From contig CAIMRY010000036.1 of assembly GCA_903843965.1 (NCBI GenBank), positions 1 to 50,511 of the forward strand: a stretch of DNA of 50,511 nucleotides, given 5' to 3'. Positions 7,181 to 15,015 of the stretch are shown here, piece after piece. The notes under the pieces are model-generated. The model was not told the DNA's origin and ran no database searches. It saw only the letters and a program-made list of their open reading frames with translations. A program made the position numbers and the translations under genes. This DNA comes from an uncultured delta proteobacterium (lineage in GTDB: Bacteria; Desulfobacterota; Desulfovibrionia; Desulfovibrionales; Desulfovibrionaceae). The first letter of the stretch is position 1. The number at the start of each line of letters is the position of its first letter.

Positions 7181-9152
7181 AAACAACATCGCCGCCACCG
7201 TGGACTGCGAGGCCGTGGCCGCCGCAGCGCGGGAATTCCCGGACGTGGTCTTCGCCACGGACCACATGTACGCCTGCTCCGACCCCGGCCAGGGCACCAT
7301 CGAGAAGACCATCCGCGAGCTGAAGCTCGACGGCGTGGTGGTGGCCTCCTGCTCGCCGCGCATGCACGAGGTGACCTTCCGCCGCGCCGTGGAGCGCGCG
7401 GGGCTGAACCGCTACATGTTCGAGATGGCCAACATCCGCGAGCACGTGGCCTGGATCTCGCTGGACCGCAAGCGCAACACCGAAAAGGCCATCGACCTGG
7501 TGCGCATGGCCGTGGAGAAACTGCGCTACGACAGGCCGCTGACGGCCAAGAGCTTCGAGGTGCAGAAGCGCGTGCTGATCATCGGCGCGGGCGTGGCCGG
7601 CATCCAGGCCGCGCTGGACTGCGCCGAAGGGGGCCTCGACGTGGTGCTGGTGGAGCGCAAGGCCTCCATCGGCGGGGTCATGAGCAAGCTCGACAAGACC
7701 TTTCCGACCATCGACTGCTCGGTCTGCGTGCTCGGCCCCAAGATGGTCGACGTGGGCCAGCACCCGCGCATCACCCTGCACACCTTGAGCGAGGTGGAGG
7801 AGCTTTCCGGCTACGTGGGCAACTTCGAGGTCACGATCCGCAAGAAGACGCCCTATGTGGACTGGGTCAAGTGCACGGGCTGCGGGGCCTGCCTGGAGAA
7901 GTGCCCCAGCCGCAAGGTGCCGGACAGCCACAACGAGGGCATCTCGACCACCACGGCCATCACCATCCCCTTTCCCCAGGCCATTCCCAAGCGCGCGGCC
8001 ATTGATCCGACCGTCTGCCTGCACTTCACCAAGGGCACCTGCGGCGTGTGCAAGAAGGTCTGCCCGGCGGACGCCATCGACTACGACCTCAAGGACGAGG
8101 TCGTGACCGAGAAGGTCGGCGCGGTCATCGCGGCCACCGGGCTTGATCTCTTCGACCACCGCAAGTGCGGCGAGTACGGCGGCGGGCGCTATCCCGACGT
8201 CATCACCAGCCTGCAGTACGAGCGCATGCTCTCGGCCTCGGGCCCGACCAACGGCCACATCCAGCGCCCCAGCGACGGGGCCGAGCCCAAGACCGTTGTC
8301 TTCATCTCCTGCGTGGGCAGCCGCGACCGCTCGGTGGACCGGCCCTACTGCTCCAACTTCTGCTGCATGTACACGGCCAAGCAGGCCATCCTGACCCGCG
8401 ACCACATCCCGGACTCCCGGGCCTATGTCTTCTACATGGACATCCGCGCCACGGGCAAGGGCTACGAGGAATTCGTGCGCCGCGCCCAGGAGGAGTACGA
8501 GGTCCAGTACATCCGGGGCCGCGTGGCCCAGATCTACCCCTTGTACCCCTTGGCCGGACCGGAGGGCAATCAGCTGGTGGTGCGCGGGGCGGATACGCTC
8601 CTCGGCGTCCAGGTGGAGATCAAGGCCGACCTGGTGGTGCTGGCCGTTGGGGCGGAGTCGGCCCACGGAGCGCCCGCCCTGGCCGAGAAGCTGCGCATCT
8701 CCTACGATGCCTACGGCTTCTTCCTGGAAAGCCACCCCAAGCTCCGGCCCGTTGAGACGAACACCGTGGGCGTGTTTCTGGCCGGGGCCTGCCAGGCCCC
8801 CAAGGACATCCCGGCCAGCGTGGCCCAGGCCAGCGCCGCTGCGGGCAAGGTCCTGGCGCTGTTGTCCAAGGACAAGCTCGAAAGCGACCCGCAGATCGCC
8901 CAGGTCCAGGCCATGCGCTGCATCGGCTGCGGCAAGTGCGAGCGCACCTGCCCATTCGGCGCCATCCGCATGCGCGAGCTGCGCGACGGAGCCAAGCGCG
9001 CCGAGGTGGTCGAAACCGTGTGCCAGGGCTGCGGCATCTGCAGCGTCACCTGTCCTGTGCGGGCCATCCAGCTTGCGCACTTCACCGATTCACAGCTCCT
9101 TGCGGAGGTCAATGCGCTATGCCGGACATGGACCGAGACTACCGGATCATAG
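7149..9152 (+). CDS. hdrA: Heterodisulfide reductase-like subunit A (FAD, iron-sulfur)
   Basis: Flavin hub of the Hdr complex, 667 residues, the site proposed for flavin-based electron bifurcation. It has the N-terminal CHCG segment, an FAD motif IIGAGVAGIQAALDCAEGG near residue 142, the CSVCVLGPKMVDVG cysteine segment, and four [4Fe-4S] motifs: CTGCGACLEKCP, GTCGVCKKVCP, CIGCGKCERTCP and CQGCGICSVTCP. The GTG at 7149 is chosen because GAGGAGG sits just upstream and the copies at 7043 and 7096 are out of frame. The ancestral start was probably an ATG overlapping the hdrB stop, now displaced 106 bp by duplication. It overlaps flxD by 34 bp. Confidence 0.93.
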   Translation: MRIGVMVCHCGNNIAATVDCEAVAAAAREFPDVVFATDHMYACSDPGQGTIEKTIRELKLDGVVVASCSPRMHEVTFRRAVERAGLNRYMFEMANIREHVAWISLDRKRNTEKAIDLVRMAVEKLRYDRPLTAKSFEVQKRVLIIGAGVAGIQAALDCAEGGLDVVLVERKASIGGVMSKLDKTFPTIDCSVCVLGPKMVDVGQHPRITLHTLSEVEELSGYVGNFEVTIRKKTPYVDWVKCTGCGACLEKCPSRKVPDSHNEGISTTTAITIPFPQAIPKRAAIDPTVCLHFTKGTCGVCKKVCPADAIDYDLKDEVVTEKVGAVIAATGLDLFDHRKCGEYGGGRYPDVITSLQYERMLSASGPTNGHIQRPSDGAEPKTVVFISCVGSRDRSVDRPYCSNFCCMYTAKQAILTRDHIPDSRAYVFYMDIRATGKGYEEFVRRAQEEYEVQYIRGRVAQIYPLYPLAGPEGNQLVVRGADTLLGVQVEIKADLVVLAVGAESAHGAPALAEKLRISYDAYGFFLESHPKLRPVETNTVGVFLAGACQAPKDIPASVAQASAAAGKVLALLSKDKLESDPQIAQVQAMRCIGCGKCERTCPFGAIRMRELRDGAKRAEVVETVCQGCGICSVTCPVRAIQLAHFTDSQLLAEVNALCRTWTETTGS

Positions 9153-9673
9153 GTTTCTTGTGCAACTGGTGCTCCTACGGCGGCGCGGACGCTGCTGGCG
9201 TGGCCCGGTTCAACCAGCCCACGGAGCTGCGGATCATCCGCGTGCCCTGCTCCGGCCGGGTGGACCCTATGTTCGTGGCCAAGGCGCTCTTGTCCGGGGC
9301 CGACGGCGTGCTTGTGTCCGGCTGCCACCCGCGCGACTGCCACTATACCGAGGGCAACCTGTACGCCCGCAGGCGGCTGGAGCTCTTGCGCCGCTTTCTG
9401 CCCATCATCGGCGTGGACGAGGGCCGCTTCGAGTACGTCTGGGTCTCAGCCTCGGAGGGTTCGCGCTGGCGCGACATGGTGACCAAATTCACCGAGAAGA
9501 TCCACCAGCTGGGGCCCATGCCGCGCATGGCCGAAACCGCGCGCACCCTGTGCGCCCTTGAGGGCATGCTGGGCGTCAGCTCGGCCCAGCCGGACATGTG
9601 GCGGCCCGGCGAGCCCGGCCACGACGCCCTGCTCAGCATGGACGAGTACAAGGAGGTCATGGATGGCGAGTGA
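9119..9673 (+). CDS. flxD: FlxD, MvhD-type iron-sulfur subunit
   Basis: Small subunit, 184 residues, of the methyl-viologen-reducing-hydrogenase delta (MvhD) family, which carries electrons into HdrA. Signature residues are GFLCNWCSYGGADAAG near the N-terminus and GCHPRDCHYTEGN in the middle, the cysteines that bind a [2Fe-2S] cluster. The start lies inside the end of hdrA, indicating translational coupling. Here the electron donor is the Flx module rather than a hydrogenase. Confidence 0.88.
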   Translation: MPDMDRDYRIIGFLCNWCSYGGADAAGVARFNQPTELRIIRVPCSGRVDPMFVAKALLSGADGVLVSGCHPRDCHYTEGNLYARRRLELLRRFLPIIGVDEGRFEYVWVSASEGSRWRDMVTKFTEKIHQLGPMPRMAETARTLCALEGMLGVSSAQPDMWRPGEPGHDALLSMDEYKEVMDGE

Positions 9674-10745
9674 GTCGTCGGCGAGTGCGTTATCTGCGAA
9701 TGAGCCATCGGTGAATGATTCTGCGGCGAACGAGTCGTCGACAAATGCCTCTGCTGACCGCATGGAGACCCTGCGCGCCAAGATCGCCGCAGAGCTGCCG
9801 AACGTCGACTTCGTGCTGGCCTATGGCCGGGGGTTTGACCCCCTGCACGCCACGCCCGTCACCGTGCGCGGCGAGAAGGACCTGGACCGGCTGATTTTCG
9901 ACCCCACCTGCGTGCAGAACCTGGCCACCAGCCTCTACGGCCTGCGCGGCAAGCGCCTGGGCGTGGTGGTCAAGGGCTGCGACTCCCGCTCCATTGTGCA
10001 GCTCTTGCAGGAACGTTTGTGGGAGCGCGAGAACCTGGTCATCTTCGGCCTGCCCTGCGAGGGCGTGCTGGACCTGGCCAAGCTGCGCGCCACCCTGGAC
10101 ATCGCCTCGGCGCGCGCCGCCAGCTTCACGGGCTCCCCACGCGACGGCCTGCTGCGCCTGACGTTCAATGACGACGGCGGCCACGACGGCGAGCGCACCC
10201 GCGAGATCGAGACCAAGGGCCTGCTGGCCGACAAATGCCTGCGCTGCCAGCACCCCAACCCGCTGGTGTTTGACCACATGATCGGGCCCGAGACCCTGCC
10301 CCAGGGCGCGCAGGACGACTACGCCGACCTGGCCGCCCTGGAGAAGCTGTCGACCCAGGAGCGCTTCGACTTCTGGAAGCGGCAGATGGGCCGCTGCATC
10401 CGCTGCTACGCCTGCCGCAACGCCTGCCCGCTGTGCGTGTGCAAGCACGTCTGCCTGGCCGACAGCCGCGAGCCGCATTGGCTGAGCGCGGAGGCCACCC
10501 TGCAGGAAAAGTGGCTGTTCCAGGTCATGCACGCCCTGCACCTGGCCGGGAGGTGCACCGAATGCGGGGAGTGCCAGCGCTCCTGCCCCATGGGCATCCC
10601 CATCCTGCTTTTGAAGCGCATGATGAACCGGGAGCTCAAAGAGCTGTTCAACTACCAGGCCGGGGTCAGCCTGGAGGCCATCCCGCCCCTGCATACCTTC
10701 CTCATGGAGGAGGACCGCATCAAGGACCGGGGGTTGTTATGGTAA
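9663..10745 (+). CDS. flxC: FlxC, iron-sulfur protein of the Flx module
   Basis: A 360-residue electron-transfer protein. The N-terminal domain resembles F420-dehydrogenase beta-type proteins (VVVKGCDSRSIVQLLQERL, FGLPCEGVLD). The C-terminal part has two ferredoxin-type clusters (CIRCYACRNACPLCVCKHVC and CTECGECQRSCPMG). The ATG at 9663 overlaps the flxD stop by 11 bp. Residues 1-33 are a Ser/Ala/Asn-rich, repeat-encoded extension (ANEPS, ANESS); a shorter protein could start at the Met codon 9762. The order flxD-C-B-A matches Desulfovibrio clusters. Confidence 0.82.
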   Translation: MASESSASALSANEPSVNDSAANESSTNASADRMETLRAKIAAELPNVDFVLAYGRGFDPLHATPVTVRGEKDLDRLIFDPTCVQNLATSLYGLRGKRLGVVVKGCDSRSIVQLLQERLWERENLVIFGLPCEGVLDLAKLRATLDIASARAASFTGSPRDGLLRLTFNDDGGHDGERTREIETKGLLADKCLRCQHPNPLVFDHMIGPETLPQGAQDDYADLAALEKLSTQERFDFWKRQMGRCIRCYACRNACPLCVCKHVCLADSREPHWLSAEATLQEKWLFQVMHALHLAGRCTECGECQRSCPMGIPILLLKRMMNRELKELFNYQAGVSLEAIPPLHTFLMEEDRIKDRGLLW

Positions 10746-11896
10746 CGCGCTTCCTCAAGGAAACCGATCTGGCGGCGGTCACCGCAGCCTGGGCCCGGGA
10801 CTACCGCGTGCTGGCCCCGGTGCGCGAGGGCGCGGCCATCGTCTACCGCGTGTTCTCGGAAGACATGCACCCCTTCCTGGGCCGCCCGCCCACGTCCTCG
10901 GCCAAGGAGGCGCTGCTGCCCCAGACCGAGAACCTGTTCACCTACACCTACCGCAAGGACCACGCCGACCTGACGCGCACCGAGGTCTTTTTGTCCGAGG
11001 CCCTGCCGCCGGAACCCACGCTGATCCTGGGCCCGCGCCCCTGCGATGCGCGGGGCCGCCACCTGCTCGACCGCGTGTTCCTGGAACGCGGCGTGACAGA
11101 CCCGCAGTACAAGGCCCACAGCGCGGCCACCCTGTTCGTGACCGTGGCCTGCACCAGTTTGCAGAACACCTGCTTCTGCCACTGGACCGGCGGGGCCATG
11201 GACGACGAGACCGGCTCGGACGTGTTGCTGCACCCCCTCGTCGTGGGGAACACTGGCGGGTTTGTGGCCAAGGCCGTGACCCTGGCCGGGGAGAAGCTCT
11301 TGACCTCCCTGGGGGCCAGCCTGCCCGAGGCCACGCAGGAGATGCTGGCCAAACTGGACGAACGCCGGGCCAAGGCCACGGACCCGGAGTCGCCTTCAGA
11401 GCCGGTCCCAGACCTCTCCGCCGTGGCCGAAAGCTTCCTGGCCGTGTTCGACGACCTGGACTTCTGGACCGACCAGTCGGCCCGCTGCCTGTCCTGCGGG
11501 GTCTGCACCTACCTGTGCCCCACCTGCTCCTGCTTCAACATCACCGACGAGAACCACGGCTTAAGCGGCCGCCGCCTGCGCACCTGGGACACCTGCATGA
11601 GCGCGCTGTACACCCTGGAAGGCAGCGGCCACAATCCGCGCTTCAGCCGGGCCCACCGCCTGCGCAACCGCGTGGGGCACAAGTTCAGCTACCACCCGCG
11701 CGAATTCCCGCAGGCCGCAACCGAGCCGCCATCTTCGCCCTCGGGTTTGGAATTCTCGTGCACCGGCTGCGGCCGCTGCATCAAGTCCTGCCCCGTGGCC
11801 GTGGACATCCGCAGGATCGTGCTCGACGTCATCAAGACGGCGACAGGGGCCGCAGCAGCGCACAAGACGGCGCAGAAAGCCGAGGAAGCACAGTGA
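10739..11896 (+). CDS. flxB: FlxB, dicluster ferredoxin subunit
   Basis: A 385-residue protein of the kind related to anaerobic sulfite reductase subunit A and hydrogenase beta chains. The last 140 residues hold two [4Fe-4S] motifs, CLSCGVCTYLCPTCSC and CTGCGRCIKSCP. The N-terminal two thirds contain LILGPRPCDARGRHLLDRVF, a segment typical of this family. It relays electrons between FlxA (NADH oxidation) and FlxC/FlxD. The start overlaps the flxC stop (ATGGTAA) and its stop overlaps the flxA GTG. Confidence 0.85.
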   Translation: MVTRFLKETDLAAVTAAWARDYRVLAPVREGAAIVYRVFSEDMHPFLGRPPTSSAKEALLPQTENLFTYTYRKDHADLTRTEVFLSEALPPEPTLILGPRPCDARGRHLLDRVFLERGVTDPQYKAHSAATLFVTVACTSLQNTCFCHWTGGAMDDETGSDVLLHPLVVGNTGGFVAKAVTLAGEKLLTSLGASLPEATQEMLAKLDERRAKATDPESPSEPVPDLSAVAESFLAVFDDLDFWTDQSARCLSCGVCTYLCPTCSCFNITDENHGLSGRRLRTWDTCMSALYTLEGSGHNPRFSRAHRLRNRVGHKFSYHPREFPQAATEPPSSPSGLEFSCTGCGRCIKSCPVAVDIRRIVLDVIKTATGAAAAHKTAQKAEEAQ

Positions 11897-12726
11897 ACGC
11901 ACTCAATCCCTACATCCCGGAGCTGGCCACCATCATCGAGACCTTTGACGAGACCCCGGACGTGAAGACCTTCCGGGTGGTGCTGCAGGACGAAGCCAAG
12001 ATGGCGGCCTTTTGCTTCGAGCCGGGCCAGGTGGCGCAGCTGTCCGTGTTCGGCACCGGGGAAAGCACCTTTGTCATCTGCTCGCCCCCCACGCGCATGG
12101 AGTACCTGCAGTTCAGCGTCATGCGCGTGGGCGAGCTGACCCACCGCCTGCACACCCAGAAGGCGGGCGACCCCATCGGGCTGCGCGCGCCCCTGGGCAA
12201 CCACTTCCCCTACAAGGACATGCAGGGCAAGGACATCGTGTTCATCGGCGGAGGGTTGGGGCTGGCCCCCCTGCGCACCCTGCTGTTGTTCATGCTCGAC
12301 AACCGGGCCGACTACGGCAAGATCACGCTCATCTACGGCGGCAGAACCCCGGAGCACCTGTGCTTCAAGGACGAGCTGAAAGAGTGGGCCGCACGCGGCG
12401 ACATGCGCGTGGAGCTCACTGTGGACACCCCCGGCGAGGGCTGGCAGGGCCGCACGGGCGTGGTCCCGGCGGTGCTGACCGAACTTGGGGTTCGCCCGGA
12501 GAACGCCGTGGCCGTGACCTGCGGCCCGCCGATCATGATCCGCTTCACCCTGGAGGCCCTGGGCAAGCTGGGCTTCACCGACGAGCAGATCGTGACCACG
12601 CTGGAGCGGCGCATGAAGTGCGGCATCGGGCTGTGCGGCCGCTGCAACATCGGGGAGAAGTTCGTCTGCGTGGACGGGCCCGTGTTCACCCAGGCCCAGT
12701 TGAGAGGCCTGCCGCAGGAGTTCTAG
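11893..12726 (+). CDS. flxA: FlxA, FAD/NAD-binding oxidoreductase subunit
   Basis: NAD(P)H-oxidising entry subunit, 277 residues, ferredoxin-reductase fold. It shows the FAD region STFVICSPP, the NAD-binding GGGLGLAPLRTLL, the TCGPPIMIRFTLEAL segment and a C-terminal cysteine cluster MKCGIGLCGRCNIG that probably binds [2Fe-2S]. The GTG start overlaps the flxB stop (GTGA). NADH is the likely donor, by analogy with Desulfovibrio FlxABCD-HdrABC. An alcohol dehydrogenase gene often linked to this cluster is absent downstream; a broken copy of this gene lies there instead. Confidence 0.88.
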   Translation: MNALNPYIPELATIIETFDETPDVKTFRVVLQDEAKMAAFCFEPGQVAQLSVFGTGESTFVICSPPTRMEYLQFSVMRVGELTHRLHTQKAGDPIGLRAPLGNHFPYKDMQGKDIVFIGGGLGLAPLRTLLLFMLDNRADYGKITLIYGGRTPEHLCFKDELKEWAARGDMRVELTVDTPGEGWQGRTGVVPAVLTELGVRPENAVAVTCGPPIMIRFTLEALGKLGFTDEQIVTTLERRMKCGIGLCGRCNIGEKFVCVDGPVFTQAQLRGLPQEF

Positions 12727-12780
12727 CAGCCCCAATCCCCTGGGAACGACTACCGGAAACCCCGGAGCCGGGCCGAAAGA

Positions 12781-13015
12781 ATTCTGGAGCACCTGTGCTT
12801 CAAAAGCGGGCTGGCCGAGTGGGCCCGGCGCGGCGACATGCGCGTGGAGCTCACCGTGGACAATTCCGGCCCGGACTGGCGGGCACGGACTGGCGGGGCC
12901 CGGACTGGCCGGGCCGCACGGCCGTGGTCCAGGCGGTGCTGACCGAACTGGCCGTAAACCAGGGGAACGCTGTGGCCGTGACCTGGGGCCCTCCCATCAT
13001 GATCCGCTTCACCTT
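12781..13015 (+). pseudogene. Decayed duplicate of the flxA C-terminal region
   Basis: Translated in the flxA-like frame the segment begins EHLCFKSGLAEWARRGDMRV and continues LTVDNSG, matching EHLCFKDELKEWAARGDMRV in flxA. After a frameshift around 12890-12920 (a GGACTGGC-rich microrepeat) the match resumes as VVQAVLTELAVNQGNAVAV and TWGPPIMIRFTLE. The family cysteine in TCGPP is Trp here. It has no start codon and ends before the Cys cluster. A 17-bp direct repeat (GGAGCCGGGCCGAAAGA) flanks it at 12764-12780 and 13016-13032. Confidence 0.9.
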
Positions 13016-13080
13016 GGAGCCGGGCCGAAAGATTTTTTGGAACCGGGCTGCAGCACTGGATATTTTTCTTGCCCCCCCTG

Positions 13081-13108
13081 TTGACATGGTTTGCCCAAGG
13101 AGTATCCT
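13081..13108 (+). promoter_or_regulatory. Sigma-70-type promoter
   Basis: TTGACA at 13081-13086 and TATCCT at 13103-13108 are separated by 16 bp. This is one of the best host promoter matches seen in the window, yet no long gene follows. Transcription would run to the terminator at 13687-13720. Confidence 0.6.
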
Positions 13109-13686
13109 GACTTTGTAGGAATCTTTCTTCAACGGATGAAAGAGGAGGACACTCCAATGGACAGGTCCAATCGCGCTTAGCAGGCCCCTGACCGGCCCGC
13201 GCTCCGATCTGCTTCCGCCCCGCCGCGCTCACGCGGTTGCGGGCCCAAAGTCGGCAGCCAACGGTCAGGCACTCAAGGAGTTCAACGCAAAGAGGTCCCC
13301 CAGGGAACGGGATCTGACGCCGGAAACCTCCAAGATGCGCCCAGGCAAGGAGCCGCACGGCGCGTTGCAAAACGTCCACGTGGACCAAGCGGCCCGCAAG
13401 GCCATCCTCAAGGAAAAGGCCGGGCCCGGCGCAGACGACGCTGCCAGCGTGGAACATACCTGTCGACCAGCCATGCAACTGGCCGCAGGCACGAGGCAGG
13501 ACAAGAAAAGAAAAGGCCACCCAGGCCAGGTGAAAAGGCGGCTCAAGTACAGCCCGGACGCGCCAACGGCTGTCACGGGCAAGGCAGCACCCCTGCGAAC
13601 GACGCCGCCGCCAGGCCAAGGATGCCGACTCCGTCGCGCCGGTTCCGCTTAAATACTGCAACCGGCAAACCAGACCCCAACAAACA
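13109..13686 (+). other. Transcribed region without a convincing gene; 7-codon ORF
   Basis: A strong ribosome site (GAGGAGG, 13142-13148) precedes ATG 13157, but that frame stops after seven codons (MDRSNRA, stop 13178-13180). In another frame, open from about 13200 to 13652, residues such as NGQALKEFNAK and DQAARKAILKEKAG look protein-like, so a frameshifted small gene is possible; I do not recognise it. The alternative is a leader or small RNA of about 600 nt bounded by the promoter at 13081 and the terminator at 13687. Confidence 0.4.
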
Positions 13687-13720
13687 GGCCGCCCAGGACA
13701 ACCGGGGCGGCCTTCTTTTT
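13687..13720 (+). terminator. Intrinsic terminator
   Basis: Stem GGCCGCCC (13687-13694) pairs with GGGCGGCC (13705-13712) and is followed by TTCTTTTT. It closes the transcription unit that begins at the 13081 promoter. Confidence 0.8.
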
Positions 13721-13937
13721 GCCGCGCCTTGCGCTGCCCGCCGGGCTTGCCTTGCGCGGGCCGTTTCGATCTGGCCCGCGCAGGACCCCAGCCGCTCCCC
13801 AAACAACAGCGGGCCGCGCCGGACAGATCCGGGGAGGCCCGTTCTCAGGCCGACTGTTGTCTTGGGCGAACCCGCTGCGGCAAGCCGATGCGGCAAACCG
13901 ATACGCCAAGCCGGGGCGGCGAAGCCAGGCCTGCGGG

Positions 13938-14435
13938 CTAAAAGCGGAACAGGGCGAACTCGCTGGGCCGCACCGCGCCGTCGTGGTCGGCGTCGGCCCG
14001 GATGAAGGCCTCGTGGTGCTTGCGCCGGAAGTACTCGTCGATGTCCTCGCGGCTGACGTAGCCGTCGCCGTTCTGGTCCAGCTCCTTCAGGTTGATGGCG
14101 CCGAACTGCTCCAGCCCGGTGATGCCCGCCTTGTGCTGCTCCTCCACGGTCAGCATGCCGTCGCCGTCCAGGTCCGCGTCGGAGACGCGGAAGGGCTGGA
14201 CCTCGGCCCCGGACTTCTTGGCGTAGGCCAGCACCTCCTCCAGGGTCAGGTGCCCGCTCTTGTCCGTGTCCATGGCCGCAAAGGACAGCCCGGCTGGCTT
14301 CACAGGCGGCGCGACCTGGGCCTGGGCCGAAAACGCGCCGCCCAGCAGCGCCAAGCCCAGCGCGCACGCCGCGCATGTCGGCCACGCCACTCTCCTCATC
14401 TGGCCCCCCATCTGGCCCCCCATCTGGCCCCCCAT
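13938..14435 (-). CDS. Secreted EF-hand calcium-binding protein
   Basis: A 165-residue exported protein with four EF-hand loops: DTDKSGHLTLEE, DLDGDGMLTVEE, DQNGDGYVSRED and DADHDGAVRPSE, each with Asp/Asn ligands and a final Glu or Asp. An N-terminal signal peptide (hydrophobic segment ending AFSAQA) directs it to the periplasm. AGGAGG at 14442-14447 lies 6 nt before ATG 14435, so translation should begin in the repeated MGGQMGGQMGGQ leader and not at the innermost ATG 14399. The partner is unknown. The N-terminal 12 residues are encoded by a 12-bp repeat. Confidence 0.85.
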   Translation of the reverse strand: MGGQMGGQMGGQMRRVAWPTCAACALGLALLGGAFSAQAQVAPPVKPAGLSFAAMDTDKSGHLTLEEVLAYAKKSGAEVQPFRVSDADLDGDGMLTVEEQHKAGITGLEQFGAINLKELDQNGDGYVSREDIDEYFRRKHHEAFIRADADHDGAVRPSEFALFRF

Positions 14436-14441
14436 CTGGCC
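14397..14441 (-). repeat. 12-bp tandem repeat with four in-frame start codons
   Basis: About 3.5 copies of ATCTGGCCCCCC (plus-strand reading) place ATG codons at 14399, 14411, 14423 and 14435 of the minus strand, all in frame with the EF-hand protein and encoding MGGQ units. Loss or gain of a unit shifts the distance from the ribosome site to the signal peptide by four residues without frameshift. Confidence 0.9.
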
Positions 14442-14526
14442 CCTCCTGGTGCCCGGACCTGGCCGGGCTGCGGTTTTTGCCAGCCTACACGGGTCCGACC
14501 GCACTGGGCAAGGCCTAGGGCGCCCC

Positions 14527-14826
14527 TCAGCCCACCTTTTTGAGCAGCTCCTTGGTGCCGACGTAGTTGGCGCCCTCTTCGCTGCGCACCAGCTTGTAGA
14601 ATTCGCACTCCATGCAGTTGTTGGCCTTCTGCGCAAAGGAGCCCTGAACCTTGCCGCCACACAGGGTGCCGGCCAGCGCCCAGCAGGCCCGGCCAGCGCA
14701 CTTGCCCTGGTTCGCGCCATCAACGCTCTTGTCCTTGGCCGCCGGGCACTCGCCCAGCTCCGCCACCTTGGCGCCGCTTGGCTGGCGGCCACACTTCTTG
14801 AACTCCCAGCAATTCAACTTGGCCAT
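14527..14826 (-). CDS. Two-CW domain protein
   Basis: A 99-residue soluble Cys-rich protein beginning MAKLNCWEFKKCGRQPSG, the signature of two-CW domain proteins, with a second Cys/Trp unit CAGRACWALAGTLCGG and a late NNCMECEFYK. The paired C-W motifs suggest metal or iron-sulfur binding; function is not established for the family. GGGAGG precedes ATG 14826; an upstream in-frame ATG at 14856 has no ribosome site. It reads in the same direction as the EF-hand gene, about 90 bp upstream of it. Confidence 0.8.
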   Translation of the reverse strand: MAKLNCWEFKKCGRQPSGAKVAELGECPAAKDKSVDGANQGKCAGRACWALAGTLCGGKVQGSFAQKANNCMECEFYKLVRSEEGANYVGTKELLKKVG

Positions 14827-15015
14827 GCGAAAAACCTCCCTGTGGGTGTGCGACACAAATCCATACCGAACAAATCGGGTTCACTGTGAGAATACCGCCG
14901 CTTCAGGGGTTATGGCAAGCTTCCCCTTAAGAATATTGTGAGCTATGACTAAAACGAAACCGTCACCACGCCCCGGGCCCCATGACCAGCGTCCCTCGCC
15001 CGGAAGGAGCCACAT

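Noticed and set aside
7056-9080. Long minus-strand frame opposite hdrA
   Set aside because: Antisense shadow of hdrA; no ribosome site or domain.
14397-14450. CRISPR-like array at the 12-bp repeats (also 17796-17838)
   Set aside because: Units are 12 bp with no spacers; simple tandem repeats.
13622-14543. Plus-strand frames over the EF-hand gene
   Set aside because: Shadows of the minus-strand EF-hand gene, which has four calcium loops and a signal peptide.
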